Source: CAIWHR01 sp963726765
Lineage (GTDB): Bacteria; Pseudomonadota; Gammaproteobacteria; Burkholderiales; Casimicrobiaceae
Reading direction: 5' to 3'
Length of the DNA stretch: 64,000 bases
Assembly: GCA_963726765.1 (NCBI GenBank)
Contig: CAVSDH010000011.1
Location: 248,001-312,000 of the forward strand
Shown here: piece after piece, positions 17,730 through 26,734 of the stretch
Layout of the letters: the number at the start of each line of letters is the position of its first letter
Position numbering within the stretch: the stretch's first letter is position 1
Notes under the pieces: generated by a model
The model's database searches: none
What the model saw: the letters and a program-made list of their open reading frames with translations, nothing else
Told to the model about the DNA's origin: nothing
Translations under genes and position numbers: made by a program

Positions 17730-18278
17730 ATGACGACATCGCTCGTGGTCACCGTCATTGGCGCCGATCGGCCGGGAATCGTCAACCTGCTCTCGGACGC
17801 CGCGCTGCATGTCGGCGCAAACTGGGCCGAGAGCCGCATGGCGAGCCTGGCCGGGCAATTCGCCGGCATCGTCCATTTCGAGGTGGCGGACCGCGCAGCC
17901 GATGCACTCGCGAGAGCGCTTCGCGACCTCACGTCCTCCGGCCTGGAGATCGTCATCGCGAAAGGCGATACCGTGCGGATTCCCGGCGCACGACGGAGGG
18001 TGAGCCTGGATCTCGTGGGCCACGATCGCCAGGGCATCGTGCGGGAACTGTCGGGCAGCCTCGCGCGGCGCGGCGTGAGCATCGAGGAGCTTCATACGGA
18101 AGTTGCCAGCGCCGCCATGTCCGCGGAGCGATTGTTCAGGATGCACGCATTGCTTCAGGTGCCCGAACTCCTGACCGACGAGGAGCTGCGAAAGGGGCTC
18201 GAGGATCTGGCCAACGAAATGATGGTCGACATCGAGGTCGAGGTGCCGGCGAGCGGTGCGGAGCCGGGCGGGATGTAA
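17730..18278 (+). CDS. Tandem ACT-domain protein (glycine cleavage system transcriptional repressor-like)
   Basis: 182 residues made of two ACT domains. The first begins TTSLVVTVIGADRPGIV (residue 2), the second VSLDLVGHDRQGIVRELS (near residue 90). This layout matches GcvR-like regulators, which act by protein contact rather than by DNA binding, and other amino-acid-sensing ACT proteins. The ligand is not known. The ATG has a GGAG site seven bases upstream. It ends the forward run and faces the minus-strand GGDEF-EAL operon. Confidence 0.82.
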   Translation: MTTSLVVTVIGADRPGIVNLLSDAALHVGANWAESRMASLAGQFAGIVHFEVADRAADALARALRDLTSSGLEIVIAKGDTVRIPGARRRVSLDLVGHDRQGIVRELSGSLARRGVSIEELHTEVASAAMSAERLFRMHALLQVPELLTDEELRKGLEDLANEMMVDIEVEVPASGAEPGGM

Positions 18279-18353
18279 TCCGGCGCCGTTCGGACAGGTT
18301 GTTCCAATCGATCCCCGCCGGGCCGGCGTCGCGGGGCTACGTGCAGACCGGGA

Positions 18354-20432
18354 TCAGCCGTTGCTGGCCCGGCGGAGGAGGCTCGTCGCTCCCGGAATTG
18401 ACGACGGGCGCCCGACGAACTCGGCAAACGCTTCCGCGGCCAACGGCCGCGAAATGAGGTAGCCCTGCATTTCCTCGCAACCGTGTTCGATGAGGAACTG
18501 CCGCTGCTGGAGCGTTTCGACGCCCTCGGCGATGACTCCCAGGTTCAGGCTCCGCGCCAGCGCCAGAATGGCCTTCGCTATCGCCGCGTTGTGCGGGTTC
18601 CCGGGAATGTCCTGGATGAACGAGCGATCGATCTTCAGGGCTTCGACGGCGAACCGCTTCAGGTATCCCAGCGACGAATAACCCGTGCCGAAGTCGTCGA
18701 TCGAAAGCTCGACGCCGATCCGTCTCAATTGAGCAAGCTGACGGATGGCTTCCTCCTCGTTGGTCATCAGCGCGGTCTCGGTGATCTCGAGCGCGAGCGT
18801 GCCGGGAGTCACGTCGAAATCCTCGACCGCGTTCGTCACGGTCTGGACGAACGCGGCCTGCTGGAACTGCTGTGCGGAGACGTTCACGGAGATGCGCAGC
18901 CTCGGGAGATTCATCTCCCGCCACTCGCGCAACTGCGCGCACGCGGTGCGGATCACCCACTCGCCGATCGGGATGATCAGCCCGGATTCCTCGGCGAGAG
19001 GGATGAATTCCAGCGGAGGCACCAGGCCGCGGACAGGGTGGCGCCACCGGATGAGCGCCTCGGCGCCGACCAGCGCACCGGTGCGCGCGACGAGTTGCGG
19101 CTGGTAGAAGAGGACCAGCTGGTCGCGCTCGATCGCACAGTGCAGCTCGCTCTCGAGATCGAGACGTGATGCCGCGGTGACGTTCATCGAATCGTGGTAG
19201 TAGTGGTACGAATTCTTGCCGCGCTGCTTGGCGTGGTACATCGCGGTGTCCGCGTTCTTGAGCAACGTCGGCGCATCGGCGCCGTCGAGCGGGTAGAGCG
19301 CGATGCCGATGCTGCCCGTCGCGTAAACCTGATGCTCGCCGATCACGATGGGCTTGGACAGCGCTTCCAGAATCCGGTCGGCGACGTCGCCGGCGTCGCT
19401 GTCCTTGGCGACGTGCGGCAGCAGGATCGTGAATTCGTCGCCACCGAGCCGCGCGACGGAGTCGGCCGACGACTCCGAATTGACGAGGGCGACGAGATCG
19501 TCGAAGCGCAGGCATTCCTGCAGCCTTGTGGCCACGCTGCTCAGCAACTGATCGCCTGCGGTGTGGCCGAGGGTGTCGTTCACGCGCTTGAACCGGTCGA
19601 GATCGAGATAGAGGACCGCGAGCTTCGCCTGACTGTCCTGCGCGACCTTCAGCGCCGCGGTCAATCGCTGATTGAACAGCGTGCGGTTCGCAAGTCCGGT
19701 CAGGCCGTCGTAGTAGGCGAGCATCTGCAGGTCCTTCCCGCGTTGCAGCAGCTCCTTGCGCATGAACTCCAGGTTCCGGGTGAGGCTCGACACCTCGCCG
19801 ATGGACGACCGGATCTCGAGCGCCTCGTCGGTGTGCCCGAGGGCGACGCGTCGGGCAGCGTCCCGCAGCTGCCGGATCGAGCGGCTCAGCAGCGTTCCCG
19901 AGCCCCACGCCAGCAACAGTCCGGCCGCGAGATACCCGAGGATCAGATAGAGGCCGCGTTCGTAGAGCAGGTGGATGCGGTCCTTGACCGGACGCTTGTC
20001 GAACCCGAGCTGCAGCACGCCGCGATGGTCGCGGTCGACCGGATTGACGGGCACGGCGATCGAGTACGCATCCGTCGGGCGCTCGTCGAAGGCGAAATCC
20101 TCGACGAATGCCGCCGGGTCCTGCCGGGTTCCGTCATGGCTCGCAATGACGCCGCCCTTCGCGAGCACGAGTTCGGCCGAGAGAAGCTGCCCGCTCAGGA
20201 GCCAGTCCTGCAGGGTGCTCCTGATCGCGGCCTCGGAAGTCTGGCCGTCGAGCGTCATGCCGAGCTGACGGGACTGCGAGCGAACACCGTTGACGAACTC
20301 GTCCTTCAGGTCGCCGGCGATGATGCGGTAGATGCCGACCGCGAGAAAGAACGCGAGCAGCGTATGCATGAACAATGCGGCCAGCACCGTGCGGCCGATG
20401 AAGCTCCGGTAGAAGCGGGTCATCTTGGTCAT
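18354..20432 (-). CDS. Membrane-bound GGDEF-EAL (diguanylate cyclase / phosphodiesterase) protein
   Basis: 692 residues. Helices near residues 10-32 and 165-190 flank a ~130-residue periplasmic sensor region. A HAMP-like linker with SRSIRQLRDAARRV follows, then a GGDEF domain with intact RLGGDEF near residue 331 and an EAL domain with intact GAEALIRWRHP near residue 458, DDFGTGYSSL and AEGVET. Both catalytic signatures look complete, so either synthesis or breakdown of c-di-GMP is possible. The ATG at 20432 overlaps the stop of the PstS-like gene (ATGA). Input is probably periplasmic, through the partner genes upstream. Confidence 0.92.
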   Translation of the reverse strand: MTKMTRFYRSFIGRTVLAALFMHTLLAFFLAVGIYRIIAGDLKDEFVNGVRSQSRQLGMTLDGQTSEAAIRSTLQDWLLSGQLLSAELVLAKGGVIASHDGTRQDPAAFVEDFAFDERPTDAYSIAVPVNPVDRDHRGVLQLGFDKRPVKDRIHLLYERGLYLILGYLAAGLLLAWGSGTLLSRSIRQLRDAARRVALGHTDEALEIRSSIGEVSSLTRNLEFMRKELLQRGKDLQMLAYYDGLTGLANRTLFNQRLTAALKVAQDSQAKLAVLYLDLDRFKRVNDTLGHTAGDQLLSSVATRLQECLRFDDLVALVNSESSADSVARLGGDEFTILLPHVAKDSDAGDVADRILEALSKPIVIGEHQVYATGSIGIALYPLDGADAPTLLKNADTAMYHAKQRGKNSYHYYHDSMNVTAASRLDLESELHCAIERDQLVLFYQPQLVARTGALVGAEALIRWRHPVRGLVPPLEFIPLAEESGLIIPIGEWVIRTACAQLREWREMNLPRLRISVNVSAQQFQQAAFVQTVTNAVEDFDVTPGTLALEITETALMTNEEEAIRQLAQLRRIGVELSIDDFGTGYSSLGYLKRFAVEALKIDRSFIQDIPGNPHNAAIAKAILALARSLNLGVIAEGVETLQQRQFLIEHGCEEMQGYLISRPLAAEAFAEFVGRPSSIPGATSLLRRASNG

Positions 20433-20884
20433 GGCGCGGACACGATCTTGAGGTCGGGCTGGCCTGAGGCCGCATCCGAGGACATGTAGGTGACCGACCA
20501 AGGCTCGGTCAGAAGCCTGTCGACCAATTCGCGCTGGATCGTGTATTCCGGTATGCGGTTGCCGCCCGACCGATAGACCCGGCCCGACATCTGCCGATCG
20601 TAGGCCTGGGCGGACATGTAGAGCACGCGCTGCAGGAACAGCTCCTGGGTGCCCGGATCCGTCGCGTTGCGCAGCGGGATGACCTCGTGCCCGTCCTGCG
20701 TCAGCGGAACGCCGAGATAGAGCCGTCTCGCTTCGGCGGCGGAGATCGGCGCGATCAGCGATTTGCTGCTGGCAACGAGGACGAGCCTGGACTCGGCCGC
20801 GTCCGCCGGACGCGATCCGGTGAGGCCGATCACCCCGACGAGCAGAGTGAAGGCGAAGACTAGAAATGAAACATCGCGCTCCAC
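20429..20884 (-). CDS. Periplasmic PstS-like (PBP-type) protein
   Basis: 151 residues. A signal peptide covers about residues 1-30 (FLVFAFTLLVGVIGL, ending at ADAAE). The remainder has the small PBP-like layout: VLVASSKS, SAAEARRLYLG, VIPLRNATDPGTQELFLQRVL, and a C-terminal WSVTYMSSDAA. Such short relatives of phosphate-binding proteins are often next to barrel proteins and signalling enzymes. The ATG lies within the last codons of the barrel gene (overlap 25 bp) and its stop overlaps the GGDEF-EAL start, so all are co-translated. Ligand unknown. Confidence 0.75.
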   Translation of the reverse strand: MERDVSFLVFAFTLLVGVIGLTGSRPADAAESRLVLVASSKSLIAPISAAEARRLYLGVPLTQDGHEVIPLRNATDPGTQELFLQRVLYMSAQAYDRQMSGRVYRSGGNRIPEYTIQRELVDRLLTEPWSVTYMSSDAASGQPDLKIVSAP

Positions 20885-21936
20885 TGGAGCTCAATCCCGT
20901 TGGTGGTGAGGCCGGTCGGGCTGACGTCGCGGACGTACTCGACCTTCAGCGCCTGGTTCTGGTAGAAGTCCCAGCGCGCACCGACGATCTGCCGCTGCTT
21001 GGAAAGCTTCGGAAACAGCTCGATGTAGTCCGGCGTCAGGCGTGACGAGATCGCCTCGACGCGCGCGAAGGCGGTCCACGTGCCCGGGACGATCTTGTAT
21101 TCGGCCTGCGCGTACCCGGCCCAATACGAAGGCCACGCGGGACCAGGGCCCTCCAGCAGTCGCTGCGAAACGCGAAACACCTCGCCGAAGACTCTCACCG
21201 GATCGAAGTCGCGGCTCGCGTAGAAGGCCGCGAGGTCCTGCTGCATCGTCTGGTACTGCGGGCCTTGAATCGGGATCTTGGTCCGCGCGAGCGAGAAGCC
21301 GTACAGGTCGTCCAATGTCGCATCGGGCCGGTACGTTCCGCGCGCGACGAGCGCCAGTCCCGTGAAGCGCAGATCCTCGACGATGCTGATAGGCTCGAAC
21401 TCGCCGTTCAGAACTCGCGGGCCCGCCGCAACGCCGAAGTCGTAATGCAGGCTTCCGTCGCCGACGGCGTGCGAACCGGTGAGGAGGCCGCCGACGAGAT
21501 GGATCGGCAGCGGCCCTCCTTCGTCCTCGAACTCGATGATCTGCGGGCGCTCGGCGCTCGTCTCCATGAAGTGACCATGGTGGTGCTCGACGTTCCAGTA
21601 GCCGATTGGATTGTGGTAGCGGCCGACCCAGAGCGACAGGTCCGGCGAGAGGCGCCAGCCCGCCTGCAGCCGTTCCACCTCGCTGCCGCTCGAGTCGAGC
21701 TGAACTTCGGCCAGAAACCGGAACCAGTCGATGTCCGTCGAGTAGAAGAAATCGGCGATGACCTGCTGCCGTTCCAGGGTCGGGACGGGCGCCGTCGGGT
21801 CCTGGCGCGCGATCGCGGCGCTCGGCATGAACATGAAAACGCCGGCGTGCACGCGCGCCGCGGATGCAAGGCAGGCGATCGTGACCATCCAGCGCAGCAG
21901 CGCGAGCGCTCGCTTGGACGTGAAGATGAGCTGCAT
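20860..21936 (-). CDS. Outer-membrane beta-barrel-like (porin-like) protein
   Basis: 358 residues from ATG 21936, which has a GAGGT ribosome site five bases upstream. A signal peptide is visible (about residues 1-34, ending VHAG). The mature part alternates polar and aromatic/hydrophobic residues, for example LSLWVGRYHNPIGYWNVEHH, WPSYWAGYAQAEYKI, and the C-terminus ends ...WSAMFHF, with a terminal phenylalanine as in outer membrane barrels. No enzyme motif is seen. It is the first large gene of the minus-strand module with the PstS-like and GGDEF-EAL genes. An upstream frame extension to 22071 looks non-coding. Confidence 0.72.
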   Translation of the reverse strand: MQLIFTSKRALALLRWMVTIACLASAARVHAGVFMFMPSAAIARQDPTAPVPTLERQQVIADFFYSTDIDWFRFLAEVQLDSSGSEVERLQAGWRLSPDLSLWVGRYHNPIGYWNVEHHHGHFMETSAERPQIIEFEDEGGPLPIHLVGGLLTGSHAVGDGSLHYDFGVAAGPRVLNGEFEPISIVEDLRFTGLALVARGTYRPDATLDDLYGFSLARTKIPIQGPQYQTMQQDLAAFYASRDFDPVRVFGEVFRVSQRLLEGPGPAWPSYWAGYAQAEYKIVPGTWTAFARVEAISSRLTPDYIELFPKLSKQRQIVGARWDFYQNQALKVEYVRDVSPTGLTTNGIELQWSAMFHF

Positions 21937-21943
21937 GCGGACC

Positions 21944-22162
21944 TCAGCGCCGGTGATATGCGCGGTGACAACGTCGCGCAACGGGGGCCAGCTGCAACGG
22001 CGGTCCGAATTCGCATGGAGAGTCGCAGCGGATGACGACGAAACGATTTCCGCGATCGGATTGCGAAACATGCGCTGTCAGACGAGCCATCGACGCGCGC
22101 ATGGCGTCGAGCGCATCGCGTCGCAAAGACTGCGTCAGCTTGTACACGACACTCCGTAGCAT
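21944..22162 (-). CDS. Possible 72-residue leader gene of the barrel/PstS/GGDEF-EAL module
   Basis: A short open frame beginning MLRSVVYKLTQSLRRDA, preceded by GGGGAGG six bases before the ATG, the best Shine-Dalgarno in this neighbourhood. Its stop (21944) lies seven bases before the barrel gene's ATG and overlaps that gene's ribosome site, the arrangement expected of translational coupling. The protein is Arg/Ser-rich with no signal peptide or domain I recognise. It may be a real small protein or a leader peptide; moderate-to-low certainty. Confidence 0.4.
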   Translation of the reverse strand: MLRSVVYKLTQSLRRDALDAMRASMARLTAHVSQSDRGNRFVVIRCDSPCEFGPPLQLAPVARRCHRAYHRR

Positions 22163-22662
22163 CGAGGGCCTCCCCTGTCGTTTCTGCGACGTCTTCGACC
22201 TCCAAAAGCCTGTTCGCTCGGCGGAAGTGCAAGGGTCGGACGATCGCGACACGTCGCAATCCGTGAGCAAAGCAAGAGGTGCGCCATGGCGATCGGATCG
22301 CCACAACGTACGTGGGGTGATCACGTCGCGGCCGACGGCTCTCCTGCAGTGATTTCGAAGCGGGTTTCGCTCGATCGCCGGAACAGATCGTCGTGCCGGA
22401 ATCACCGACGTGCGACCCGTTCACTCAGATCTGGAGGAGGGCCATCGCAAGCGGCATCCCGAAGAATCCGCATCGAGCCTTCGATCTCGCGAATCGCTGG
22501 GGCGTCGGGTCACGCGGTCGGCGATCGCGCCGCAGGCGACGGAAAGCGCGCAGGACGCCCGAGCGGTCAACGGTGCGCGATCGCTGCGTCGCGATCCGGC
22601 TTCGTCACCCGGATTCGCCGCGACAACAGCGCCGGCGGGTCGTGTTCGACGTCGGGAGACGG
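22163..22662. other. 500-bp stretch without a convincing gene
   Basis: Between the putative leader ORF and the pteridine reductase gene. It should hold the promoter of the minus-strand signalling module. Several overlapping open frames exist on both strands but they are Arg/Ser-rich, lack ribosome sites and resemble no family. A near-palindrome GCGACACGTCGC occurs near 22245. I see no clear -10/-35 pair. Confidence 0.5.
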
Positions 22663-23400
22663 TCAGATCGCGATGTGGCGTCCGCCGTCGACGTTCATCG
22701 TCTCGCCGGTGACGTACGTCGCTTCCGCGAGCAGGAAGTACACGGCGCGAGCGATGTCGTCCGGCGTTCCTTCGCGCTTCAGCAGCGTGTGCGAAATGAT
22801 GCGCTGGCGGGACACTTCATCGAACGACGCGTCGTCGGGCCAGAGAATGGGTCCGGGGGCGACGGCATTGACACGCACTTCGGGCGAGAGCTCGCGGGCG
22901 AGCGATCGCGTGAGCGCGACCAGCCCCGATTTCGCCACCGAGTAGACGACGTAGTTCTTGAGCGGGCGTTCGGCATGAATGTCGGCGATGTTGACGATCG
23001 CCCCCTGCGCCTTCCTGAGCGCCGGCGCTGCGGCTTGCGCGAGGAACAGCGGCGCCCGCAGGTTGGTGCCCATCAGGTCGTCCCAGACGGCGGCCGTGAT
23101 TTCGCCGATCGGCGAGGCGTAGAACGACGACGCGTTGTTGACCAGCGCGTCGAGGCGGCCGAATCGCTGCACCGTCTGATCGACCAGCGACGGCAGAGCC
23201 TTGAGATCGAGGAGATCGGCCTGGATCAGCGCGACGGAATCGGCGCGCGCGCCATTGAGCTCCGCCTGCAGGAGCCGCGCTTCGCCGGCCGAGGCGCGGT
23301 AGTGAAGCATCAGGTTCGCGCCTGCCGCGTGCAGGCGGCGGCAGATCGCGGCGCCGACACGCTTGGCGCCGCCCGTGATCAAGACGACCTTGCCCTGCAC
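22663..23400 (-). CDS. Pteridine reductase (PTR1/FolM-like SDR)
   Basis: 245 residues. The N-terminal TGGAKRVG fits the TGX3RXG signature that separates pteridine reductases from other SDRs. HYRAS follows near residue 33, NNAS near residue 89, and the active site DIHAERPLKNYVVYSVAK near residues 145-162 has Asp and Tyr-X3-Lys. It should reduce dihydro- or biopterin with NADPH, giving an alternative or moonlighting reductase for folate/monapterin. It is divergent from the MidA-like gene across 76 bp. Confidence 0.87.
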   Translation of the reverse strand: MQGKVVLITGGAKRVGAAICRRLHAAGANLMLHYRASAGEARLLQAELNGARADSVALIQADLLDLKALPSLVDQTVQRFGRLDALVNNASSFYASPIGEITAAVWDDLMGTNLRAPLFLAQAAAPALRKAQGAIVNIADIHAERPLKNYVVYSVAKSGLVALTRSLARELSPEVRVNAVAPGPILWPDDASFDEVSRQRIISHTLLKREGTPDDIARAVYFLLAEATYVTGETMNVDGGRHIAI

Positions 23401-23476
23401 GGGGCACTCCCGAGGTAGACTCGGGCCAATCTAGCATAACGGGCGTCGTGCCGCACGCGCGTCCTGTTTCCAGCCC

Positions 23477-24637
23477 GTGTCCGATCTGCCGCTCCCCGAC
23501 GCCGACGCTCGTGCGCACAGCGCGCGGGTCGTCGCCCGCATTCGAGCCGAGGTCGCCGACGCGGGCGGCTGGATTCCGTTCGCGCGATACATGGACCTCG
23601 CGCTCTACGCGCCGGGCCTCGGTTATTACGCGGCGGGAGCGACGAAGCTGGGCGCGGCCGGTGATTTCGTCACCGCGCCGGAAATGACGCCGCTGTTCGC
23701 GGCGGCGCTCGCGACCCAGGTCGCGGCGATCCTTGAAGCCGCGCAACGCCGCGAGATCGTCGAACTCGGCGGCGGCAGCGGTCGCCTCGCGGCCGATCTC
23801 CTGAACGCGCTCGCCGATCGCGCCGCACTGCCGTCCCGCTACGCGATCCTCGAGCCTTCGCCCGACCTGCGCCTGCGGCAGCGGGCGACGATTGCGCGCG
23901 ATGCCGCCGCGCATCTCGCTCGTGTGGATTGGCTTGACGCGTTGCCGGAGGCGATCGACGGTGCCGCGATCGCGAACGAAGTGCTCGACGCTCTGCCCGC
24001 CCGTGTCGTCGCGCGACGTAACGGCGAGTGGTACGAGCGCGGCGTCGAGTGGGATGCCGAACGCGCGGCTTTCTGCTGGGGCGATCGGCGATCCGGGACC
24101 CGCATCGAAGAACTCGCCGCGCCGCGCTTCCCGGCGAACGGCGATTACACGAGCGAGATCGGTCCCGCCGCCGAAGCGCTGGTCGAGGATCTGTGCACGC
24201 GGCTCCTGCGCGGCGCGGCGCTCTTCATCGATTACGGATTTCCCGCCGCGGAGTACTACCACCCGCAGCGGGACCAGGGGACGCTGATGTGCCACTACCG
24301 CCATCGCGCGCACGGCGATCCGTTTCTCTGGCCCGGCCTGACCGACATTACGGCGCACGTCGATTTCACGGCCATTGCGCAGGCCGGCGGGCGGGCGGGC
24401 CTCGAGGTTGCCGGGTACACGGCGCAGGCGCCGTTCCTGCTGGGCTGTGGAATCCTCGATGCGCTTGCCGCCGTCGGCGCGCCGGACTCGGTCGCGTACG
24501 TCAGGGCAGCAGCGCCGGTGCAGAAGCTCCTTTCACCCGCGGAGATGGGAGAATTGTTCAAGGTGATAGCGTTTGCGAGGGCCGACGGCATCTCCTGGCC
24601 GGGCTTCGCGCTCGCCGAAAGCAGCCATCGTCTTTGA
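23477..24637 (+). CDS. MidA/NDUFAF7-family SAM-dependent methyltransferase
   Basis: 386 residues starting at GTG 23477. The family is recognised by IPFARYMDLALYAPGLGYY near residue 33, GDFVTAPEMTPLF near residue 61, ELGGGSGRLAADLL (SAM motif I) near residue 96, and the IDYGFPAAEYYHPQRDQGT stretch near residue 252. NDUFAF7, the mitochondrial relative, methylates an arginine of complex I subunit NDUFS2. In bacteria the substrate is not established. The usual length is about 380, and it is intact here. Confidence 0.86.
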   Translation: MSDLPLPDADARAHSARVVARIRAEVADAGGWIPFARYMDLALYAPGLGYYAAGATKLGAAGDFVTAPEMTPLFAAALATQVAAILEAAQRREIVELGGGSGRLAADLLNALADRAALPSRYAILEPSPDLRLRQRATIARDAAAHLARVDWLDALPEAIDGAAIANEVLDALPARVVARRNGEWYERGVEWDAERAAFCWGDRRSGTRIEELAAPRFPANGDYTSEIGPAAEALVEDLCTRLLRGAALFIDYGFPAAEYYHPQRDQGTLMCHYRHRAHGDPFLWPGLTDITAHVDFTAIAQAGGRAGLEVAGYTAQAPFLLGCGILDALAAVGAPDSVAYVRAAAPVQKLLSPAEMGELFKVIAFARADGISWPGFALAESSHRL

Positions 24638-24680
24638 CGTCGCCCCGCGCCATCCCGAGGCCCTGCGACCCCGGCGCCGG

Positions 24681-25334
24681 CTACGCCGTGCCGGCGACCA
24701 TCAGGAAGATCGGAAACGTACGCGTGCCTCCCGCGACGTCCTTGCTCATTTCGTGCGCGGTGCTGAAGCGCACGGTCGCGAACCCGGCCGCGCTCGCCTT
24801 CGCCGCCAGATCCGCGCGGTCGAATCCGCGATGGCCGTCGAATCCGGCACCGTGGAACGAACCGTCCTCGGTGTCGAGATCGGCGATGCACAGGAATCCG
24901 GGCCGCTTCAGCACCGCGCGAAAGCGGCGCAGGATACCCTCGGTGTCCGCGATGTGGTGCAGCGTCATCGCCGAGAAGATGACGTCGAATCGACGATCCG
25001 GGAGCGGGCCGGACATGAGGTCGAGGTTGATCGCGCGCACATTCCGATCACGCGCGGCAGCGATTTTTTTCGACGCAATCTCCAGCATGCCCTCCGAAAC
25101 GTCGGCGAGGGTCAGGTCCGCGAAACGGTGGCGCAGCATGAAGCCCAGGAGCCCGGTGCCGGCGCCGTACTCCAGCGCTTCCATCGACGCAGCGAGCGGC
25201 ACCTCGCGCAGGATGGCGTCGGCAATCGCGCGCGCTCGCGCGACCTTGGTCGGATCGTCGTCCCACGTCGCCGCGCGCGCGTCGAAGTCCTGCACGGTAT
25301 GCGCCGATCCGGGAGGCGGGTGCCGACCTGTCAT
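24681..25334 (-). CDS. Class I SAM-dependent methyltransferase (UbiE/MenG-like fold)
   Basis: 217 residues. SAM motif I reads ALEYGAGTGLLGFML near residue 52, with DVSEGMLEIA (motif II) and MTLHHIADTEGILRRF (post-motif) following. No substrate-specific feature is seen. Its ATG overlaps the stop of the MmgE/PrpD gene (ATGA at 25331-25334), so it is the last gene of the acyl-CoA dehydrogenase operon. Whether it serves that pathway is unknown. Confidence 0.82.
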   Translation of the reverse strand: MTGRHPPPGSAHTVQDFDARAATWDDDPTKVARARAIADAILREVPLAASMEALEYGAGTGLLGFMLRHRFADLTLADVSEGMLEIASKKIAAARDRNVRAINLDLMSGPLPDRRFDVIFSAMTLHHIADTEGILRRFRAVLKRPGFLCIADLDTEDGSFHGAGFDGHRGFDRADLAAKASAAGFATVRFSTAHEMSKDVAGGTRTFPIFLMVAGTA

Positions 25335-26734
25335 GCGGCCGCCTCGCGCGTCCCGCGCCCCCCGGCCGGCGCGCGCAGCAACGGAGCGACCGTCGGCGCA
25401 TCGGCGAGGGAAAAAATCCGCTTCGCGAGCGCGCGCATCTCGACCGCGGTCGCCGCGCCGCTGAATTCCGCCAGGCGCACCGCCTTGTCCTCGACCTCGG
25501 CGCGCGAGAGCGTGTTGCCGGGATCGCCCCTTGGCTCATCGATGCGCGCGGCCAGCGTGCGGCCGTCCGTCGTCGTGACCTCGACCTTGCCGATCCAGCG
25601 CCGCGGGTAGGCGGCGTCGACGTCGTCGTCGATCACCATATGCACGCGGTCGCGCAGCGCGACGACCCGCGGATCGCGGAAATGCTGCTGGAATTCGGCG
25701 AGGCCCGCGCGGCGGAACGTGGCGACCATGCCCAGCACGGTGCCCATCGAAAACTTGGCCTGATGAACGGTCGAAGGATCGGTGACGGGGCCCAGCACGT
25801 CGATCGCGGCCCGGTGCACGTGCGCCTTGACGCGCGCAATGTCGGTGGCCGCGAGATCGTGATCGACGACGATCTTCAGCAGCGCGTCGGCCGCGGGATG
25901 CGTATGGCGGCATGCGGCGTGCCACTTGAATGACGTCTCGGTGAGCGCCCAGCGCTCGCCCAGGCGATCGGTGAGTCTGGCGGGATCGGCGTCGGTGGAC
26001 ATCCCTGCCGCCATCCCTTGCGCTCCTTCGAGGATTCGCTTCGCGCCGGTGAAGCCGTCCTGCGCGAGATACGCGGCGAGCAAGCCGTCGGCGGCCGCCT
26101 TCGCCGTATGCAGCTGCTTCGAGTCGGCGGCGTCGCGCAGGAATTCCCACAGGCCGGCCGCCTGCGTTCCCGCGGAACCGAAGGCATGCTGCATCGCGTC
26201 GGCGGAAAGTCCCAGCAGGCGCCCGGTTGCCGCGGCGGCGGCGATCGTCCCCGCCGTGCCGGTCGTGTGGAAAACCTTGTAATGCGAACGGCCGAGGAAT
26301 TCGCCGACGCGAATACCGACCTCGTAGCCGGCGACCGCGGCGGTCAGCAGATCGCGTCCGGTGCGACCCTGCGCCTGCGCGACGGCGAGCGACGGCGGAA
26401 ACACGACCGCGCCGGGATGAAACACCGAGCCGTTGTGCACGTCGTCCTGCTCGGCGAAATGCGACGCGGCGGCGTTGACCATCGCGGCGAAGAGCGGGGA
26501 CGTCCTGCGGCGCGAGATCAGCACTTCCGAAGGGCCGGCGGAGGGTCCCATCGCCAGCGCGAAGCGCTCGATCGACTCGACCGGGCGCGCTCCCTTGCCG
26601 GCCAGCGCCGAGCCGATCCAGTCGAGCAGCAGGTCTTCCGCCCGTCGCACGACGGCGGCGGGAATGGCGTCGAACTGAAGTTCGCCCGCGAACCGGGCGA
26701 GCGTGGCGGTCGGATTCGTATCGGGACTCGGCAT
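25331..26734 (-). CDS. MmgE/PrpD family protein
   Basis: 467 residues, the normal length. An N-terminal helical domain has DLLLDWIGSALAG near residue 35 and HFAEQDDVHNGSVFHPGAVVFP near residue 85. KWHAACRHTHPAADALLKIV near residue 270 holds the conserved His residues. The family includes 2-methylcitrate dehydratase, cis-aconitate decarboxylase and many uncharacterised members. Its ATG overlaps the CoA-transferase stop (TGATG at 26732-26736). Context with a CoA-transferase and an acyl-CoA dehydrogenase suggests catabolism of a dicarboxylic or branched acid. Confidence 0.85.
   Translation of the reverse strand: MPSPDTNPTATLARFAGELQFDAIPAAVVRRAEDLLLDWIGSALAGKGARPVESIERFALAMGPSAGPSEVLISRRRTSPLFAAMVNAAASHFAEQDDVHNGSVFHPGAVVFPPSLAVAQAQGRTGRDLLTAAVAGYEVGIRVGEFLGRSHYKVFHTTGTAGTIAAAAATGRLLGLSADAMQHAFGSAGTQAAGLWEFLRDAADSKQLHTAKAAADGLLAAYLAQDGFTGAKRILEGAQGMAAGMSTDADPARLTDRLGERWALTETSFKWHAACRHTHPAADALLKIVVDHDLAATDIARVKAHVHRAAIDVLGPVTDPSTVHQAKFSMGTVLGMVATFRRAGLAEFQQHFRDPRVVALRDRVHMVIDDDVDAAYPRRWIGKVEVTTTDGRTLAARIDEPRGDPGNTLSRAEVEDKAVRLAEFSGAATAVEMRALAKRIFSLADAPTVAPLLRAPAGGRGTREAAA

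Noticed and set aside
18314..18337. CCCCGC ... GCGGGG hairpin between the ACT-protein gene and the GGDEF-EAL gene as a bidirectional terminator
   Set aside because: No U-run on either side, and chance GC hairpins are frequent in this DNA.
22032..22352. Forward ORF with several cysteines upstream of the signalling module
   Set aside because: No ribosome site, no family resemblance, and its composition is that of random GC-rich DNA.
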